Shown piece after piece: positions 16,467 through 25,334 of a stretch of 64,000 nucleotides of DNA. Source of the stretch: CAZYFH01 sp965249175. GTDB lineage: Bacteria; Acidobacteriota; Vicinamibacteria; Vicinamibacterales; UBA8438. The notes under the pieces were generated by a model. The model ran no database searches, had not been told where the DNA came from, and saw nothing but the letters and a program-made list of their open reading frames with translations. The stretch is from contig OZ252227.1 in NCBI GenBank assembly GCA_965249175.1, positions 930,001 to 994,000 on the forward strand, in the 5' to 3' direction. Both the position numbers and the translations under genes were made by a program. Within the stretch, counting starts at the first letter, position 1. Every line of letters starts with the position of its first letter.

Positions 16467-16709
16467 TCAGGGCTTCGCTCGGTACGCCATCTTCATGTAC
16501 CGGTCGCCGCGTTCCAGCTCGGCGAGCATCTGGCCCATCCGCCGTCGCTTCGTCGCCTCCTGTTTCGCGCGCGTGATCCACCCCAGGTAATCGTTGCGCT
16601 GATACGGCGGACGTTGACGAAAGGCGTGCATCAATCCGACCTCCATCAGTGCGTCGCGCACGAACCGGGGCATCGGGTGCCGAGGCCGCGTGAGACGGGA
16701 GGTCATCAC
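16467..16709 (-). CDS. YdeI/OmpD-associated-type small protein
   Basis: A 79-80 residue protein. PMPRFVRDALMEVGLMHAFRQRPPYQRNDYLGWITRAKQEATKRRRMGQMLAEL ends with the conserved helix pair of the YdeI (bacteriocin-protection) family, Y-x-GWI...A-x-K-xx-T-x-xRR. It consists of the C-terminal domain only, which is common in stand-alone members. The role is unclear; the family name comes from an E. coli phenotype. Confidence 0.65.
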   Translation of the reverse strand: MMTSRLTRPRHPMPRFVRDALMEVGLMHAFRQRPPYQRNDYLGWITRAKQEATKRRRMGQMLAELERGDRYMKMAYRAKP

Positions 16710-16717
16710 GAGCTAGA

Positions 16718-16732
16718 CGGGGCTTCGCCCCG
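16718..16732 (-). terminator. GC hairpin with UUCG-type loop downstream of the TRAP permease gene
   Basis: CGGGGC-TTC-GCCCCG forms a perfect stem with a tight loop, about 130 bases after the TRAP permease stop (16864) on the minus strand and just before the YdeI-like gene. More GC-rich repeats follow (16740-16800). It could end the long operon upstream, though no U-tract is present. Confidence 0.35.
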
Positions 16733-16863
16733 CACCCCACGCGGCCGCTGCGCGGGGACCCCGAGAGCCCCGCTCCGCGGCCGCGGGGCGCGCACGTGCA
16801 CGCCCTGGCCGCTACCGGCGGTCCCGAACGAGCAGACGATTTGCAGCACTGCCGTCATACGGC

Positions 16864-18843
16864 CTAACTGGCGGTGGCGGGTCGCGGGCCGTGCAGCGCG
16901 AGAATCGACCCGAACAACACGACGCCGGCGACATCGAAGAGGGGCACCGTCACACCCGCGAGGCTGGCTGTCGGTCCGGGCACGAGGAGGAGGGCAGCTG
17001 CGGCGAACACCGCCAGACGCAGGCCGAGCGCCAGCGGATGTCGAAGCTGGCCGGCGATGCCGGCGGCGAAACAGGTCACCCCAAGCGTCGCGATGCTCAC
17101 CGGCACCAGCATCGCCAGCCATCCGGCCGGCTCACCCGTCGCCGTCAGCATCAACAGCTCCGGGCGATACACGAACATGTACGGCAAGGTGAACCCGACG
17201 AGCGCGAACCGGAACGCCGCGAACGCGGTTGGCATGATCTTCGTCCCCGCGATCGAGGACGCGGCATACGCGGCCAGCGCCACCGGTGGCGTCACCATGG
17301 ACATCATCCCGAAATAGAAGATGAAGAAGTGCGCCGCGAGCGGGACCACGCCCAGGTTGAGGAGCACCGGTCCGATCAGCGTGGCCATCAACAGGTAGCA
17401 CACGGCTGACGGCAGCCCCATGCCCAGGATGATCGACGAGACCATAATGAGCACCAGCGCGAGAAAGAGACTCTGCTCGGCCAGCGGAATGATGGTTGCC
17501 GGCAACCGTGTCCCGACACCGGTGAGCGTCACGATGCCGATGATGATCCCGACGCAGGCGGCCGCAGCGACCAGCGGCACGACATTGCGCGCCGCCACGG
17601 CGAGGCCCCGAAGCGTGCGCCCCAGCTCGAGCCGGGTCGTCGGGTGCACGCTGCTCGTGAGGATGATCGCGGCAAGGGAGAGCGTGACCGCGCGGAACGC
17701 CGTGTAGCCGAGCACGAGAAACAGAATCAGGCTGCCGAGCGCGGCTGCGAACACGAGCCCTGCGGCGCGGTTATTCACCGCGTCCGACGTCGCGGTCTTC
17801 GGCGCGTCCGCCGTGACGCCCTGGCCCGTCGCCGCCATGCGGCGCGCGTGGAGGTGCACGATGAGCAGCAACGACAGGTAGTACAGGATGGCCGGGATGA
17901 GCGCGGCCCGGACGATCTCCAGATAGGTCACCGGCGGTGGGATCATCTCGAGCATCATGTAGGCGCCGGCGCCCATGACCGGGGGCATGAGCGCGCCCCC
18001 CGAGCTCGCGGCGGCCTGGACCCCGGCCGCCGTCACCGGCTTGAAGCCGGCGCTGCGCATCATCGGAATGGTGAACGTGCCGGTCGTTGCGGTGTTGGCA
18101 ACGGCGCTCCCGGACAGCGACCCCATCAATCCGCTGCTGAGCACGGCGACCTTGGCGGGCCCGCCCGGGCTCCGTCCAAACACGCGCTGGGCGAAGTCGA
18201 CGATGAACCGGGTGGCGCCGGTGGCTTCGAGAAAGGCGCCGAAGATCACGAAGAGGAAGACGTAGGTGAACATGACGCCCAGCGCCACGCCAAAGATGCC
18301 CTGAGCGTTCAGAAATGTCTGCGCGACGATCCGCGGGACGGGGTACCCGCGGTGGGGAAAGAGCCAGTCAGGGAATGCCGATCCGAAGTAGGCGTAGAGA
18401 AGGAACGTGAGCGAGAGCAGCGGGAGGGCGAGGCCCAGCGCGCGTCGGGCCGCCTCGATGACCAGGAGGAGTCCCACGACGCCGATTGCCGTGTCGAGCG
18501 CGGTCTCGAAGCCGGCCCGGTTCCCGAGCGACTGCCCGTCGATCCACCATGCCTCGAACAACGGGTCGGTCTGCACGAGAATGAAGCCGCAGCAGAGCGC
18601 GGCCAGCACCGCGAGCAAGACGTCGGTCATGCGGGCCACGGGCCAGTGCTTCCACGATGGATGGGCCGGCACGTTGAGGAAACACAGGACGAGGCCGAGC
18701 ATCGCGAAGAGGGCGAGCCGGCTCTGCGGCGCCATCAGCGGATAGTTCACCTCGACCAGCGTGAACACGCATAGCAGCACGCCGAGCGTGTTGCTGACCA
18801 GCTGGCGGCCATCGGCCGCGTTCGAGTCGGATGCGGACGTCAC
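16864..18843 (-). CDS. TRAP transporter permease, fused 4TM/12TM (TAXI type)
   Basis: A 659-residue inner-membrane protein fusing the small DctQ-like and large DctM-like subunits. The large domain has GVMFTYVFLFVIFGAFLEATGATRFIVDFA, SGLMGSLSGSAVANTATTGTFTIPMMRSAGF and AAASSGGALMPPVMGAGAYMMLEM, the substrate and sodium-site hairpins of DctM. This fusion class pairs with TAXI receptors, and a TAXI gene lies immediately upstream. The pair would take up an unknown carboxylate-like solute driven by an ion gradient. It is the last gene of a long collinear run. Confidence 0.93.
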   Translation of the reverse strand: MTSASDSNAADGRQLVSNTLGVLLCVFTLVEVNYPLMAPQSRLALFAMLGLVLCFLNVPAHPSWKHWPVARMTDVLLAVLAALCCGFILVQTDPLFEAWWIDGQSLGNRAGFETALDTAIGVVGLLLVIEAARRALGLALPLLSLTFLLYAYFGSAFPDWLFPHRGYPVPRIVAQTFLNAQGIFGVALGVMFTYVFLFVIFGAFLEATGATRFIVDFAQRVFGRSPGGPAKVAVLSSGLMGSLSGSAVANTATTGTFTIPMMRSAGFKPVTAAGVQAAASSGGALMPPVMGAGAYMMLEMIPPPVTYLEIVRAALIPAILYYLSLLLIVHLHARRMAATGQGVTADAPKTATSDAVNNRAAGLVFAAALGSLILFLVLGYTAFRAVTLSLAAIILTSSVHPTTRLELGRTLRGLAVAARNVVPLVAAAACVGIIIGIVTLTGVGTRLPATIIPLAEQSLFLALVLIMVSSIILGMGLPSAVCYLLMATLIGPVLLNLGVVPLAAHFFIFYFGMMSMVTPPVALAAYAASSIAGTKIMPTAFAAFRFALVGFTLPYMFVYRPELLMLTATGEPAGWLAMLVPVSIATLGVTCFAAGIAGQLRHPLALGLRLAVFAAAALLLVPGPTASLAGVTVPLFDVAGVVLFGSILALHGPRPATAS

Positions 18844-18856
18844 GGAGTGACCCGGG

Positions 18857-18908
18857 CTGTTAGCAGCCCGTGGCGAAGTCCCGCGGCGCTTTCACCAGGG
18901 GCTGTTAG
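18857..18908. repeat. Degenerate IS1182-type terminal repeat pair between TRAP genes
   Basis: TTAGCAGCCCGTGGCGAAGT and, inverted 20 bases later, CTTTCACCAGGGGCTGTTAG resemble the two ends (CTAGCAGCCCGTGGTGAAAG) of the IS1182-type element at 39076-40551 with almost no interior. It is probably an old remnant of a non-autonomous copy. The left part also forms the hairpin GGGCTG-TTAG-CAGCCC. Confidence 0.55.
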
Positions 18909-19891
18909 GGCCAGATTCCGATCTCCCGGTAGAAGCGGATGGCGCCTGGATGGAACTCCGTACCGGTGTCACGCACGACGTTGGTGGGGTTGATGGCGCG
19001 GCCGGAAGGATGCTTCTCGACGACGAGTTCGCGGTTCTCGTAGAGGAGGCTCGTCAGGTTGTAAATGAGATCGTCGGGTGCGTCCGCGGAGGTGATGAGA
19101 TGCATCGAGCCGACGTCGAGACCCTCGAAGGCGTCGGCCTGCCCCCGATACGTGTCGGCGGGAATTGTCGCCGCGCGAAAGAACACGTAGTCGTCGATGA
19201 GCGTCCGTCGTTCCGCGTCGCCGAACGGGACGAACCTGATGTCCATCGACGCGGCGGCCTGTGTGATCGATGGGCTCGGCATGGCGCCGCCCAGGAAGGC
19301 CGCGTCGGCGGAACCGTCGGCCAGCATATCGACGGCCGCCTGTTGCGTCGCCTCGAGCGGCGAGAAGTCATCGTATGTGACACCGTGGGCTTCCAGCAGG
19401 GGTCCGACGAAGTACTCGAACCCAGCGCCAGGTACGCCGACCGTGACCCGTCGCCCCGCGAGGTCCGCCAGTGTCTCGACGCCCGATCCCGGCTGCGTGA
19501 TGAAGAGCGCGACATTGGCCGCCAACGTCATCATCGAGCGGACCGGGTAGGGGCGTTCCCAGGCCCCCTCGCCGCGGGCAGCGAAGTAGGTGATCGCCGA
19601 GTTCGAGAGCGCAAAGTCGAGCTCACCGCTCGCCAGTCGCCGGATGTTCTCCTGCGACCCGCTGGTCGCTTCGGCCGTCACGCTGTAGCCGAACGCCGCC
19701 CCCGTCTCGTTGACCGCCTCGGCCAGCGCACTGCCGATGACGAAAAAGGTGCCGCCGGGAGGTGCGGTTCCGGCACTGAGGAACTGGCGGGCCGGCGCAG
19801 CCTCACCAGTATCGCTGCCGCCGCTGTCGCCGCAGGCAAGGACCGTCATGGCGACGGCAAGGGACGAGGCGCACAACCACGTATGCCGCAT
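18905..19891 (-). CDS. TAXI-family TRAP transporter solute receptor (lipoprotein)
   Basis: A 328-residue protein. The signal ends in the lipobox-like TVLACGDS, so it is probably a lipid-anchored periplasmic receptor. LSAGTAPPGGTFFVIGSALAEAVNE is the TAXI N-terminal pattern, and SGSQENIRRLASGELDFALSNSA and VTVGVPGAGFEYFV follow. It would deliver solute to the fused permease immediately downstream. The ligand is not predictable. Its stop falls at the edge of the degenerate IS1182-type repeat. Confidence 0.92.
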   Translation of the reverse strand: MRHTWLCASSLAVAMTVLACGDSGGSDTGEAAPARQFLSAGTAPPGGTFFVIGSALAEAVNETGAAFGYSVTAEATSGSQENIRRLASGELDFALSNSAITYFAARGEGAWERPYPVRSMMTLAANVALFITQPGSGVETLADLAGRRVTVGVPGAGFEYFVGPLLEAHGVTYDDFSPLEATQQAAVDMLADGSADAAFLGGAMPSPSITQAAASMDIRFVPFGDAERRTLIDDYVFFRAATIPADTYRGQADAFEGLDVGSMHLITSADAPDDLIYNLTSLLYENRELVVEKHPSGRAINPTNVVRDTGTEFHPGAIRFYREIGIWP

Positions 19892-19938
19892 AGGAGTGAT
19901 GAATCCTTGAAACCTGTGACCTGGAACCCCAGATCCTA

Positions 19939-20307
19939 CTATGCCTTCCGCTCCGGTCCGAAGACGGACAGCAGGTGACCGTCGGGGTCCCGGAAATTGG
20001 CAGCCCAGGAATCGCCGGTCACGTTCATCGGCTCGCTCATGAACACGACACCGCGCGTCTTGAGCTCGTCATAGGCCTCGCGCACCCCGTCGACCGCGAG
20101 CACGACCTCCGAGGCGCCGGCAATCTCCCCAAGCTTCGAATGCGGTTCGCTCAGGCACAAGGTGACGGCACCCGTGTCGAGAAAGGCGAAGCCGGGCGTC
20201 TCGGACTTCACGCGAAAGCCGAGCGACTCCCGATAGAACGCCAGCGAACGTGGCATATCGGACGTGCCGAGCATGATGTACTTGATGCCGGAGAACGTCA
20301 CCGTCAT
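19939..20307 (-). CDS. VOC/glyoxalase-fold protein
   Basis: A 122-residue protein. IKYIMLGTSDMPRSLAFYRESLGFRVKSETPGFAFLDTGAV and FRDPDGHLLSVFGPE are the two halves of a vicinal-oxygen-chelate domain, with the E/H metal residues partly visible. The start overlaps the CoA-ligase-like stop by four bases (ATGA), so it belongs to the same operon. It may be a ring-cleavage, isomerase or resistance protein; the operon context suggests action on the product. Confidence 0.85.
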   Translation of the reverse strand: MTVTFSGIKYIMLGTSDMPRSLAFYRESLGFRVKSETPGFAFLDTGAVTLCLSEPHSKLGEIAGASEVVLAVDGVREAYDELKTRGVVFMSEPMNVTGDSWAANFRDPDGHLLSVFGPERKA

Positions 20308-21629
20308 CCCCCTCCTGTTGCGGGCCCGTCGACGACGAACCGTCGCGCCTTCATGTCGAAACGCGGAAGCGTGCCCGTCTCGACCGTCGTGACCGGCACC
20401 GCCAGTCCGAGCGCCTCGCGCAACTCGGCGGCCACGCGTGCGGCCGTCGATGGGGCGGACGCCGATGCCGCGACCTCGATCTCCACTGACAGCGAGCGCA
20501 GCGACGCGGTCGACCGGACCATCGAACGATACTCGATCACGTCGTCGAAGGTGCGTAGCACGGACTCGATAGCGGTGGGGTAGACATTGACGCCTCGGAC
20601 GTTGACCATATCGTCAACCCGCGCCATCACGCCGCCCACCAACCGGGCGAACGACCGACCGCACCGGCAGGGGTCGACGGTGCGGACCACCAGGTCGCCG
20701 GTGCGGTAACGGACGACCGGGCTGGCCGTCCGGCCAAGGGTGGTCACGACGAGCTCGCCCTGCTGGCCGTCCGGCACGGCGGCTCCGGTCTCGGCGTCGA
20801 CGACCTCGATGACGTACTCGGATTCGTTGACGTGGAGGAAGCCGGGTACGTCCCAGCATTCGAAGCTGAGCGGCCCGACCTCGGTCATCCCGTGGTGGTC
20901 GATGACGCGGGCGCCCCAGCCGTCCTCGATCCGACGACGCGTGGCCGGAATGCTGCCGCCGGGTTCGCCGGCAACGATCAGCACCCGCACGCCGGACTGC
21001 TGCAGCCCACCGCCCCGTGTCTCGCGCCACACGTCGAGCAGGCGGAGCGCGTAGGTGGGGGTACAGCACACGACGGTCGGACGCAGTGCGTCGATGAGGG
21101 CGAGGCGAGGCTCGGTCGTCATGCCGCCGGCCGGAATACAGTGGGCGCCGAGCTGCACCCCCGCATCGAACGCCGTCCAGAACCCGAGAAAGGGGCCAAA
21201 GGAGAACGGGAAGAAGATCCGATCCTCCGCCGTGACCGTGGCGGCGCGATACACAGCCTTCCAGCAGTCCAGCATCCACTGCCAGCTCTCCGGCGTGTCG
21301 AGCCAGCGCAGTGGGCGCCCCGTGGTGGACGAGGTCTGGTTGTAGCGAGTGTAGCGATCGAGCGGTTCGGTCAGCGCCGTGCCCCACGGGGGCGACTGTG
21401 CCTGATCGGCGATCAGCTCCGCCTTCGAGGTGAACGGCAGTCGCTCGAGGTCGCGGGGAAACTGTAGCGAGTCGGCGCCGAGACCTGCGGCCTCCAGCTT
21501 GTGCGTATAGAACGGGTTGCGGTCGATGAGCGTCCGGACCAGCCGGGCGAGGCGCTCACTCTGCGCGACGACCAACGAATCGCGGTCTCGGCATTCGACG
21601 GCGGGCGCGCCGGCCATCGTGCCGGCCAT
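20304..21629 (-). CDS. Phenylacetate-CoA ligase-like adenylating enzyme
   Basis: 441 residues from the ATG at 21629, which overlaps the thioesterase stop. ANL motifs: QTSSTTGRPLRW (phosphate loop), DHHGMTEVGPLSFEC (A5), YRTGDLVVR (A7) and VNVRGVNVYP (A8-like). CRCGRSFARLVG is the PaaK-type segment. The enzyme would activate an aryl or phenolic acid to a CoA or adenylate. Because a chorismate-lyase-like gene is in the operon, 4-hydroxybenzoate is a reasonable candidate substrate, which is inference only. Confidence 0.86.
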   Translation of the reverse strand: MAGTMAGAPAVECRDRDSLVVAQSERLARLVRTLIDRNPFYTHKLEAAGLGADSLQFPRDLERLPFTSKAELIADQAQSPPWGTALTEPLDRYTRYNQTSSTTGRPLRWLDTPESWQWMLDCWKAVYRAATVTAEDRIFFPFSFGPFLGFWTAFDAGVQLGAHCIPAGGMTTEPRLALIDALRPTVVCCTPTYALRLLDVWRETRGGGLQQSGVRVLIVAGEPGGSIPATRRRIEDGWGARVIDHHGMTEVGPLSFECWDVPGFLHVNESEYVIEVVDAETGAAVPDGQQGELVVTTLGRTASPVVRYRTGDLVVRTVDPCRCGRSFARLVGGVMARVDDMVNVRGVNVYPTAIESVLRTFDDVIEYRSMVRSTASLRSLSVEIEVAASASAPSTAARVAAELREALGLAVPVTTVETGTLPRFDMKARRFVVDGPATGGG

Positions 21630-22063
21630 CAGGACCTGTCCTCGCGGTCGGCGTCGGGCGCGGCCTCGAACCGCGCGGCGATCTCCGGTGGGATCCTGGT
21701 CGACGTCAACGGCTCGCCCGGGCGTTTCGCCACGCAGGCCACGGTGAGGCTGCCCGTCGCGATCGGCGCCCCATCCCGTGTGACGTAGGTGGCGTACCGA
21801 ATGGTCTTCGCTCCAATCTCCGCGATTCGGATGTGGACCTCGAACTCGTCCTCGAACCGCAGTGGCCGATGGAAATCGAACGCGGCCGCAACACGCGGAA
21901 ACCCGATGGTCGCGCCGGGCGGCGCGATGCTGAGGCCAGCGGCGCGCCATAGCGCATGCTCGGCCTCTTCCATGTACCTGTAAAAGCAGCTGAAGTGGAC
22001 GATGCCGGCGGTGTCGGTTTCGTAGAACTGCACCCGGCGTGTCAGCCGGTATTCGCTCTGCAC
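21629..22063 (-). CDS. 4-hydroxybenzoyl-CoA thioesterase-type hotdog protein
   Basis: A 144-residue protein. RVQFYETDTAGIVHFSCFYRYMEEAEHALWRAAGL is the YbgC/4HBT active-site segment, with the catalytic Asp in TDTAG, and FEVHIRIAEIGAKTIRYATYV follows. It hydrolyses aromatic or short acyl-CoA thioesters. Neighbouring an aryl-CoA-ligase-like enzyme and a chorismate-lyase-like protein, it likely acts on an aroyl-CoA intermediate. Overlaps the ligase gene start. Confidence 0.88.
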   Translation of the reverse strand: MQSEYRLTRRVQFYETDTAGIVHFSCFYRYMEEAEHALWRAAGLSIAPPGATIGFPRVAAAFDFHRPLRFEDEFEVHIRIAEIGAKTIRYATYVTRDGAPIATGSLTVACVAKRPGEPLTSTRIPPEIAARFEAAPDADREDRS

Positions 22064-22099
22064 CCCGGTATTGTACGGTCGCGCCCGCCGTGGCCGTGA

Positions 22100-23350
22100 C
22101 TAGGCCTTCGCTGGCGCTCGGTGGGACGACGTCCGCGCCGAGAACTCCTCGAGGGCGAGGAAGAGCGGCTCGAGGTCGGCGAAGACGTTGCCGACCAGCG
22201 CGTCGACCAGCCGCGGATGGAGGTCCGGGTGGGCCTCGAGGAATGCCCGGAAGCTGAACGTCTGGTTGTAGAACGCCAGAACGAGCTGGCGAAACTGGTC
22301 GAGCGCCCAGCGGACCTGCCGACCGTAGTCATCGAACGTTGCGGCCGTGACCGCGCCCGCGTTCAGGCCCGCATGGATCGCGTCGGCCGCCAACTCTCCG
22401 CTCTTGAGCGCCATGAAGACACCGGTCGAAAAGACCGGATCGAGAAACGAGAACGCGTCCCCGGCGAGGCAGAATCCATCGCCGCCGACCTCGGTCGACC
22501 GGTAGCTGAACTCGCCGGTCACGCGCACCGGTTCGACGCGCGTCCCTGGCGCCAGATGGTCGCGGATCCACTGGCACGCCTTCGCCTCGCGGAGAAAGAT
22601 CTCAGTTGGGTCGCGCGTGTCGCGGTACAGGTAGCTGGCATCGGCGACGACTCCCACGCTGACCGTGTCGTCCACCAGCGGGATGTACCAGAACCAGCCC
22701 TTCTCGGGGATGTAGGCGACCGTCGTCGCGCCCGCGTCACGACCCGTGTCGCGCCGCGCACCCTTGAAATACGTGAAGATCGCGATCTTGTCGAGATCGG
22801 CGTCGCGTCGTTTCCACCCAAGCTTCGACGCCAGCACGGCATCGCGACCCGATGCGTCGACGATGGCGTCGGCGTACACCGATTCGCTGCCGCCGCGCCG
22901 GACATCGGCCCGCACGCCAACCGCCCGCCCGCCCTCCGTGATGAGCTCGCGGACCGCGACGCCGTGCCGGATCTCCGCCCCCTTGGCGCGGGCGTTATCG
23001 AGCAGCATCCGGTCGAAATCGCTGCGAATCACCTGCCACGTCGTCGCGCACGGGTGCTTGATGGTCTCGAAGAAGTAGAACGGCTGCGACACCTGGCCGC
23101 GTGTCGACACGAACTGGACGCTCTGCTTCCGTGGGCACGCCTCCGCCTCGAACCAGTCGAGCACACCGAGGCGCTCGAAGGTGAACCAGGTGTATGGCAT
23201 CAACGACTCGCCGATGTGATAGCGCGGGAAGGTGTCGCGCTCGAGGACCGCGACACGGCGGCCATGCATCGCCAGGACGGTCGCCGCGGTCGCGCCGGCC
23301 GGCCCACCGCCAATGATGAGGCAATCGTAGTGGTCGGGACCGGCGCTCAT
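22100..23350 (-). CDS. FAD-dependent halogenase-like monooxygenase
   Basis: A 416-residue flavoprotein. The Rossmann motif IIGGGPAGATAA, FPRYHIGESLMPYTW and GWFWYIPLVDDTVSVGVV are visible; the last contains W-x-W-x-I-P, a hallmark of flavin-dependent halogenases. AGDAFSFLDPVFSTGVFMALKSG is the FAD-binding end block. The related geranylgeranyl reductase/hydroxylase group shares much of this, so halogenation is probable rather than certain. It would use a phenolic or carrier-bound substrate. ATGA overlap with the chorismate-lyase-like gene. Confidence 0.8.
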   Translation of the reverse strand: MSAGPDHYDCLIIGGGPAGATAATVLAMHGRRVAVLERDTFPRYHIGESLMPYTWFTFERLGVLDWFEAEACPRKQSVQFVSTRGQVSQPFYFFETIKHPCATTWQVIRSDFDRMLLDNARAKGAEIRHGVAVRELITEGGRAVGVRADVRRGGSESVYADAIVDASGRDAVLASKLGWKRRDADLDKIAIFTYFKGARRDTGRDAGATTVAYIPEKGWFWYIPLVDDTVSVGVVADASYLYRDTRDPTEIFLREAKACQWIRDHLAPGTRVEPVRVTGEFSYRSTEVGGDGFCLAGDAFSFLDPVFSTGVFMALKSGELAADAIHAGLNAGAVTAATFDDYGRQVRWALDQFRQLVLAFYNQTFSFRAFLEAHPDLHPRLVDALVGNVFADLEPLFLALEEFSARTSSHRAPAKA

Positions 23351-23946
23351 CGAAACACCATCGGCAGCACCTCGACGATGTCGCCGATCTTCCCGCCCTG
23401 TCGAATGATCTCCGTCCGTCGGCCGTAGAGTGTCCGCGGCTCGCGCATCCAGAACACGCCCATCATCTCGGGGTTCGGGGTGACGGCCAGAAATGCCTTG
23501 GCACGGCTGCGATAGTCGAAGCGCCCGTCGCGCAGGATGCGCCCGAGCGGCACCTCGTTCCCGAGCACCTTGGCCCGGAGTCGTTGAGGGAACGCGTCCA
23601 GTCTCATCCGGATCGCACCCATCTCGACCGGGCGCCCAGCGTATTCCTGGACGAGCAGCACACGTCGGAAATACGAGCGGCCGGCGGTGAACGTGGAGAG
23701 TGGCCGGAGGACGACCCGGCCGCCGAAGTGACGCTCGAGCGTCAGCGTCATGTCGTCGTCGTGGACCAGCAGTGACCGGTAAGGCAGCGGGATGTCGTGC
23801 GGCGAGACTTCCTTCACCTTGGGGAGCGTGACGCCGGCGCGCGCGTAGACGAGATCGAGCGGGTAGAGCACCCCGCGGACGCTTGGCCGAGGGGCGGCGC
23901 GTCGCGCCGGTGTTGTGGCCCGAGTCGATCGGCGGGACGTGGCCAT
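23347..23946 (-). CDS. Chorismate lyase (UbiC/DUF98)-like protein
   Basis: A 199-residue protein. After a basic, possibly disordered N-terminus comes DIPLPYRSLLVHDDDMTLTLERHFGGRVVLR, then FRRVLLVQEYAGRPVEMGAIRMRLDAFPQRLRAKVLGNEVPLGRIL, the UTRA-like chorismate-lyase fold of DUF98 proteins. Chorismate lyases release pyruvate to give 4-hydroxybenzoate. The Arg and Glu residues expected in the pocket are plausible (PVEMGAI). Family call fair, reaction inferred from fold and neighbours. Confidence 0.68.
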   Translation of the reverse strand: MATSRRSTRATTPARRAAPRPSVRGVLYPLDLVYARAGVTLPKVKEVSPHDIPLPYRSLLVHDDDMTLTLERHFGGRVVLRPLSTFTAGRSYFRRVLLVQEYAGRPVEMGAIRMRLDAFPQRLRAKVLGNEVPLGRILRDGRFDYRSRAKAFLAVTPNPEMMGVFWMREPRTLYGRRTEIIRQGGKIGDIVEVLPMVFR

Positions 23947-23960
23947 GCGTTGGACGCGCT

Positions 23961-25298
23961 CTAGGTGTAGCGGATATCCGTGTGGGCGGGCAGAAAGAAG
24001 CGCGGTAACAGGCTGTCGACGCGGAGCAACCCCTGGCGCGACAGACGTACGATGTCGGCGCTCGCTTCGGTCACGAACCCGTCACGGCTCAACGAGGCAA
24101 GCGGTGCGCTGAACCGCGAGCGCACATCGACTCCGTACTTGTCATGAAAGTAGTCCGGTCGGATGGAGCCGAGCTTGAGTTGCAGCACGAACTCGCGAAT
24201 GAGCCGCTCATCCGCGGTCGGCCGATACGCGCGGGTGAACGGCAGGCGGCCGTCGTCGATCGACGCGGCGTATGGACCCCACGCGTCGGCATTCTGCATG
24301 TGCACGCCGTTGACGTGACCGAACGACGCCACGCCGAGGCCGGCGAGGTCGGCCCCTTGCCACAATCGGTCGCGATAGCGGAACGCCGTGTCGGTGGGTT
24401 CGCGCACGGCCGTGTACGCGCTGCCGACGGTGTATCCGGCGCGCTCAAGCGCAGCGAAGGCCTCGTCGACCCAGCGCCGCTTGGCGGCCCATGGCGCGAC
24501 GGCCTCGCCGAACTGTCCTGTCTGCTTCAAGATGTCGCTGCTGATGGTCGTGTTGTACGGCAGCTCCATCTGGTAGATCGTCACGCTGTCTGGTGCGAGG
24601 GCGATGGTCCTCTCCACGCAAGCTTGCCAGTTGGCGTCGCTCTCGCCGAGCATTCCGGCAATCAGGTCGATGTTGATCTGTGGAAACGCGATGGATCGCG
24701 CGAAGTCGTAGGCGCGAAAGATCTCGGCCGAGCGATGCGCTCGCCCGTTGACCTCCAGGATGCGATCGTCGAAATTCTCGACGCCCAGGCTCAGTCGCGT
24801 GACACCCAGGTCGCGGATGGCCGCCAGTTTTGATTCGGTCAACGTGCCCGGCTCACATTCGAACGTGATCTCGCCCGCCGTGTCCCACGGCGTCACGCCG
24901 CCGAGTCGGTGCACCAGCCCGGTGAGCTGTCGGACCGAGAGAAAGGACGGTGTGCCGCCCCCGAAGTAGACAAAGTCGAGCGGTCGACCCGCGATGGCCG
25001 GTTGCGCCGCGTGTAGCTCCCACTCTCGGGCGAGGAGGTCGAGGTAGGTCTGGACCTCGCTGGCGTTCCTGTCGGTGTAGACGCGGAAATAGCAAAAGTG
25101 GCAGCGCTTGCGGCAGAAGGGGATGTGCAGGTAGAGACCGAGCGGCACGTCGGCGGGCGCGGTCGTCAACGCCGGCCGCGCGTCCTGCTCGACGGCCTCG
25201 GTCGTCCACACCGAGAACGGCGGGTAGTTGGCGACGAAGTAGCTCCCGACCTCCGTGTCGGTCGTGTCGGCCGTCACAGCCGGCGCGCTGTCAGCCAT
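23961..25298 (-). CDS. HemN-like radical SAM enzyme
   Basis: A 445-residue protein. GLYLHIPFCRKRCHFCYFRVYTDRN has the CxxxCxxC iron-sulfur motif in the HemN context, and VYFGGGTPSFLS, RLSLGVENFDDRILEVNGR and INIDLIAGMLGE follow. The C-terminal domain (LIREFVLQLKLGSIRPDYF) is HemN_C-like. Genuine coproporphyrinogen oxidases usually lie near heme genes; this one begins a biosynthesis-like operon, so it may be a class C radical SAM methylase or cyclase, or HemW-like. The substrate cannot be told from sequence. Confidence 0.86.
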   Translation of the reverse strand: MADSAPAVTADTTDTEVGSYFVANYPPFSVWTTEAVEQDARPALTTAPADVPLGLYLHIPFCRKRCHFCYFRVYTDRNASEVQTYLDLLAREWELHAAQPAIAGRPLDFVYFGGGTPSFLSVRQLTGLVHRLGGVTPWDTAGEITFECEPGTLTESKLAAIRDLGVTRLSLGVENFDDRILEVNGRAHRSAEIFRAYDFARSIAFPQINIDLIAGMLGESDANWQACVERTIALAPDSVTIYQMELPYNTTISSDILKQTGQFGEAVAPWAAKRRWVDEAFAALERAGYTVGSAYTAVREPTDTAFRYRDRLWQGADLAGLGVASFGHVNGVHMQNADAWGPYAASIDDGRLPFTRAYRPTADERLIREFVLQLKLGSIRPDYFHDKYGVDVRSRFSAPLASLSRDGFVTEASADIVRLSRQGLLRVDSLLPRFFLPAHTDIRYT

Positions 25299-25334
25299 CG
25301 CCTCACTATACCTCGCGCCTGATCGTGGCCCACG

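Noticed and set aside
17644..18774. 376-codon plus-strand ORF
   Set aside because: It is antisense to the TRAP permease, whose membrane motifs are clear; long antisense frames are expected at this GC content.
22121..23428. 435-codon plus-strand ORF opposite the halogenase-like gene
   Set aside because: Charged, low-complexity translation without domain text; the minus frame has FAD motifs.
23961..25298. Assignment as coproporphyrinogen III oxidase (HemN) for heme synthesis
   Set aside because: The family motif is shared with HemW and class C radical SAM enzymes, and the neighbours are not heme genes, so the specific name is not supported.
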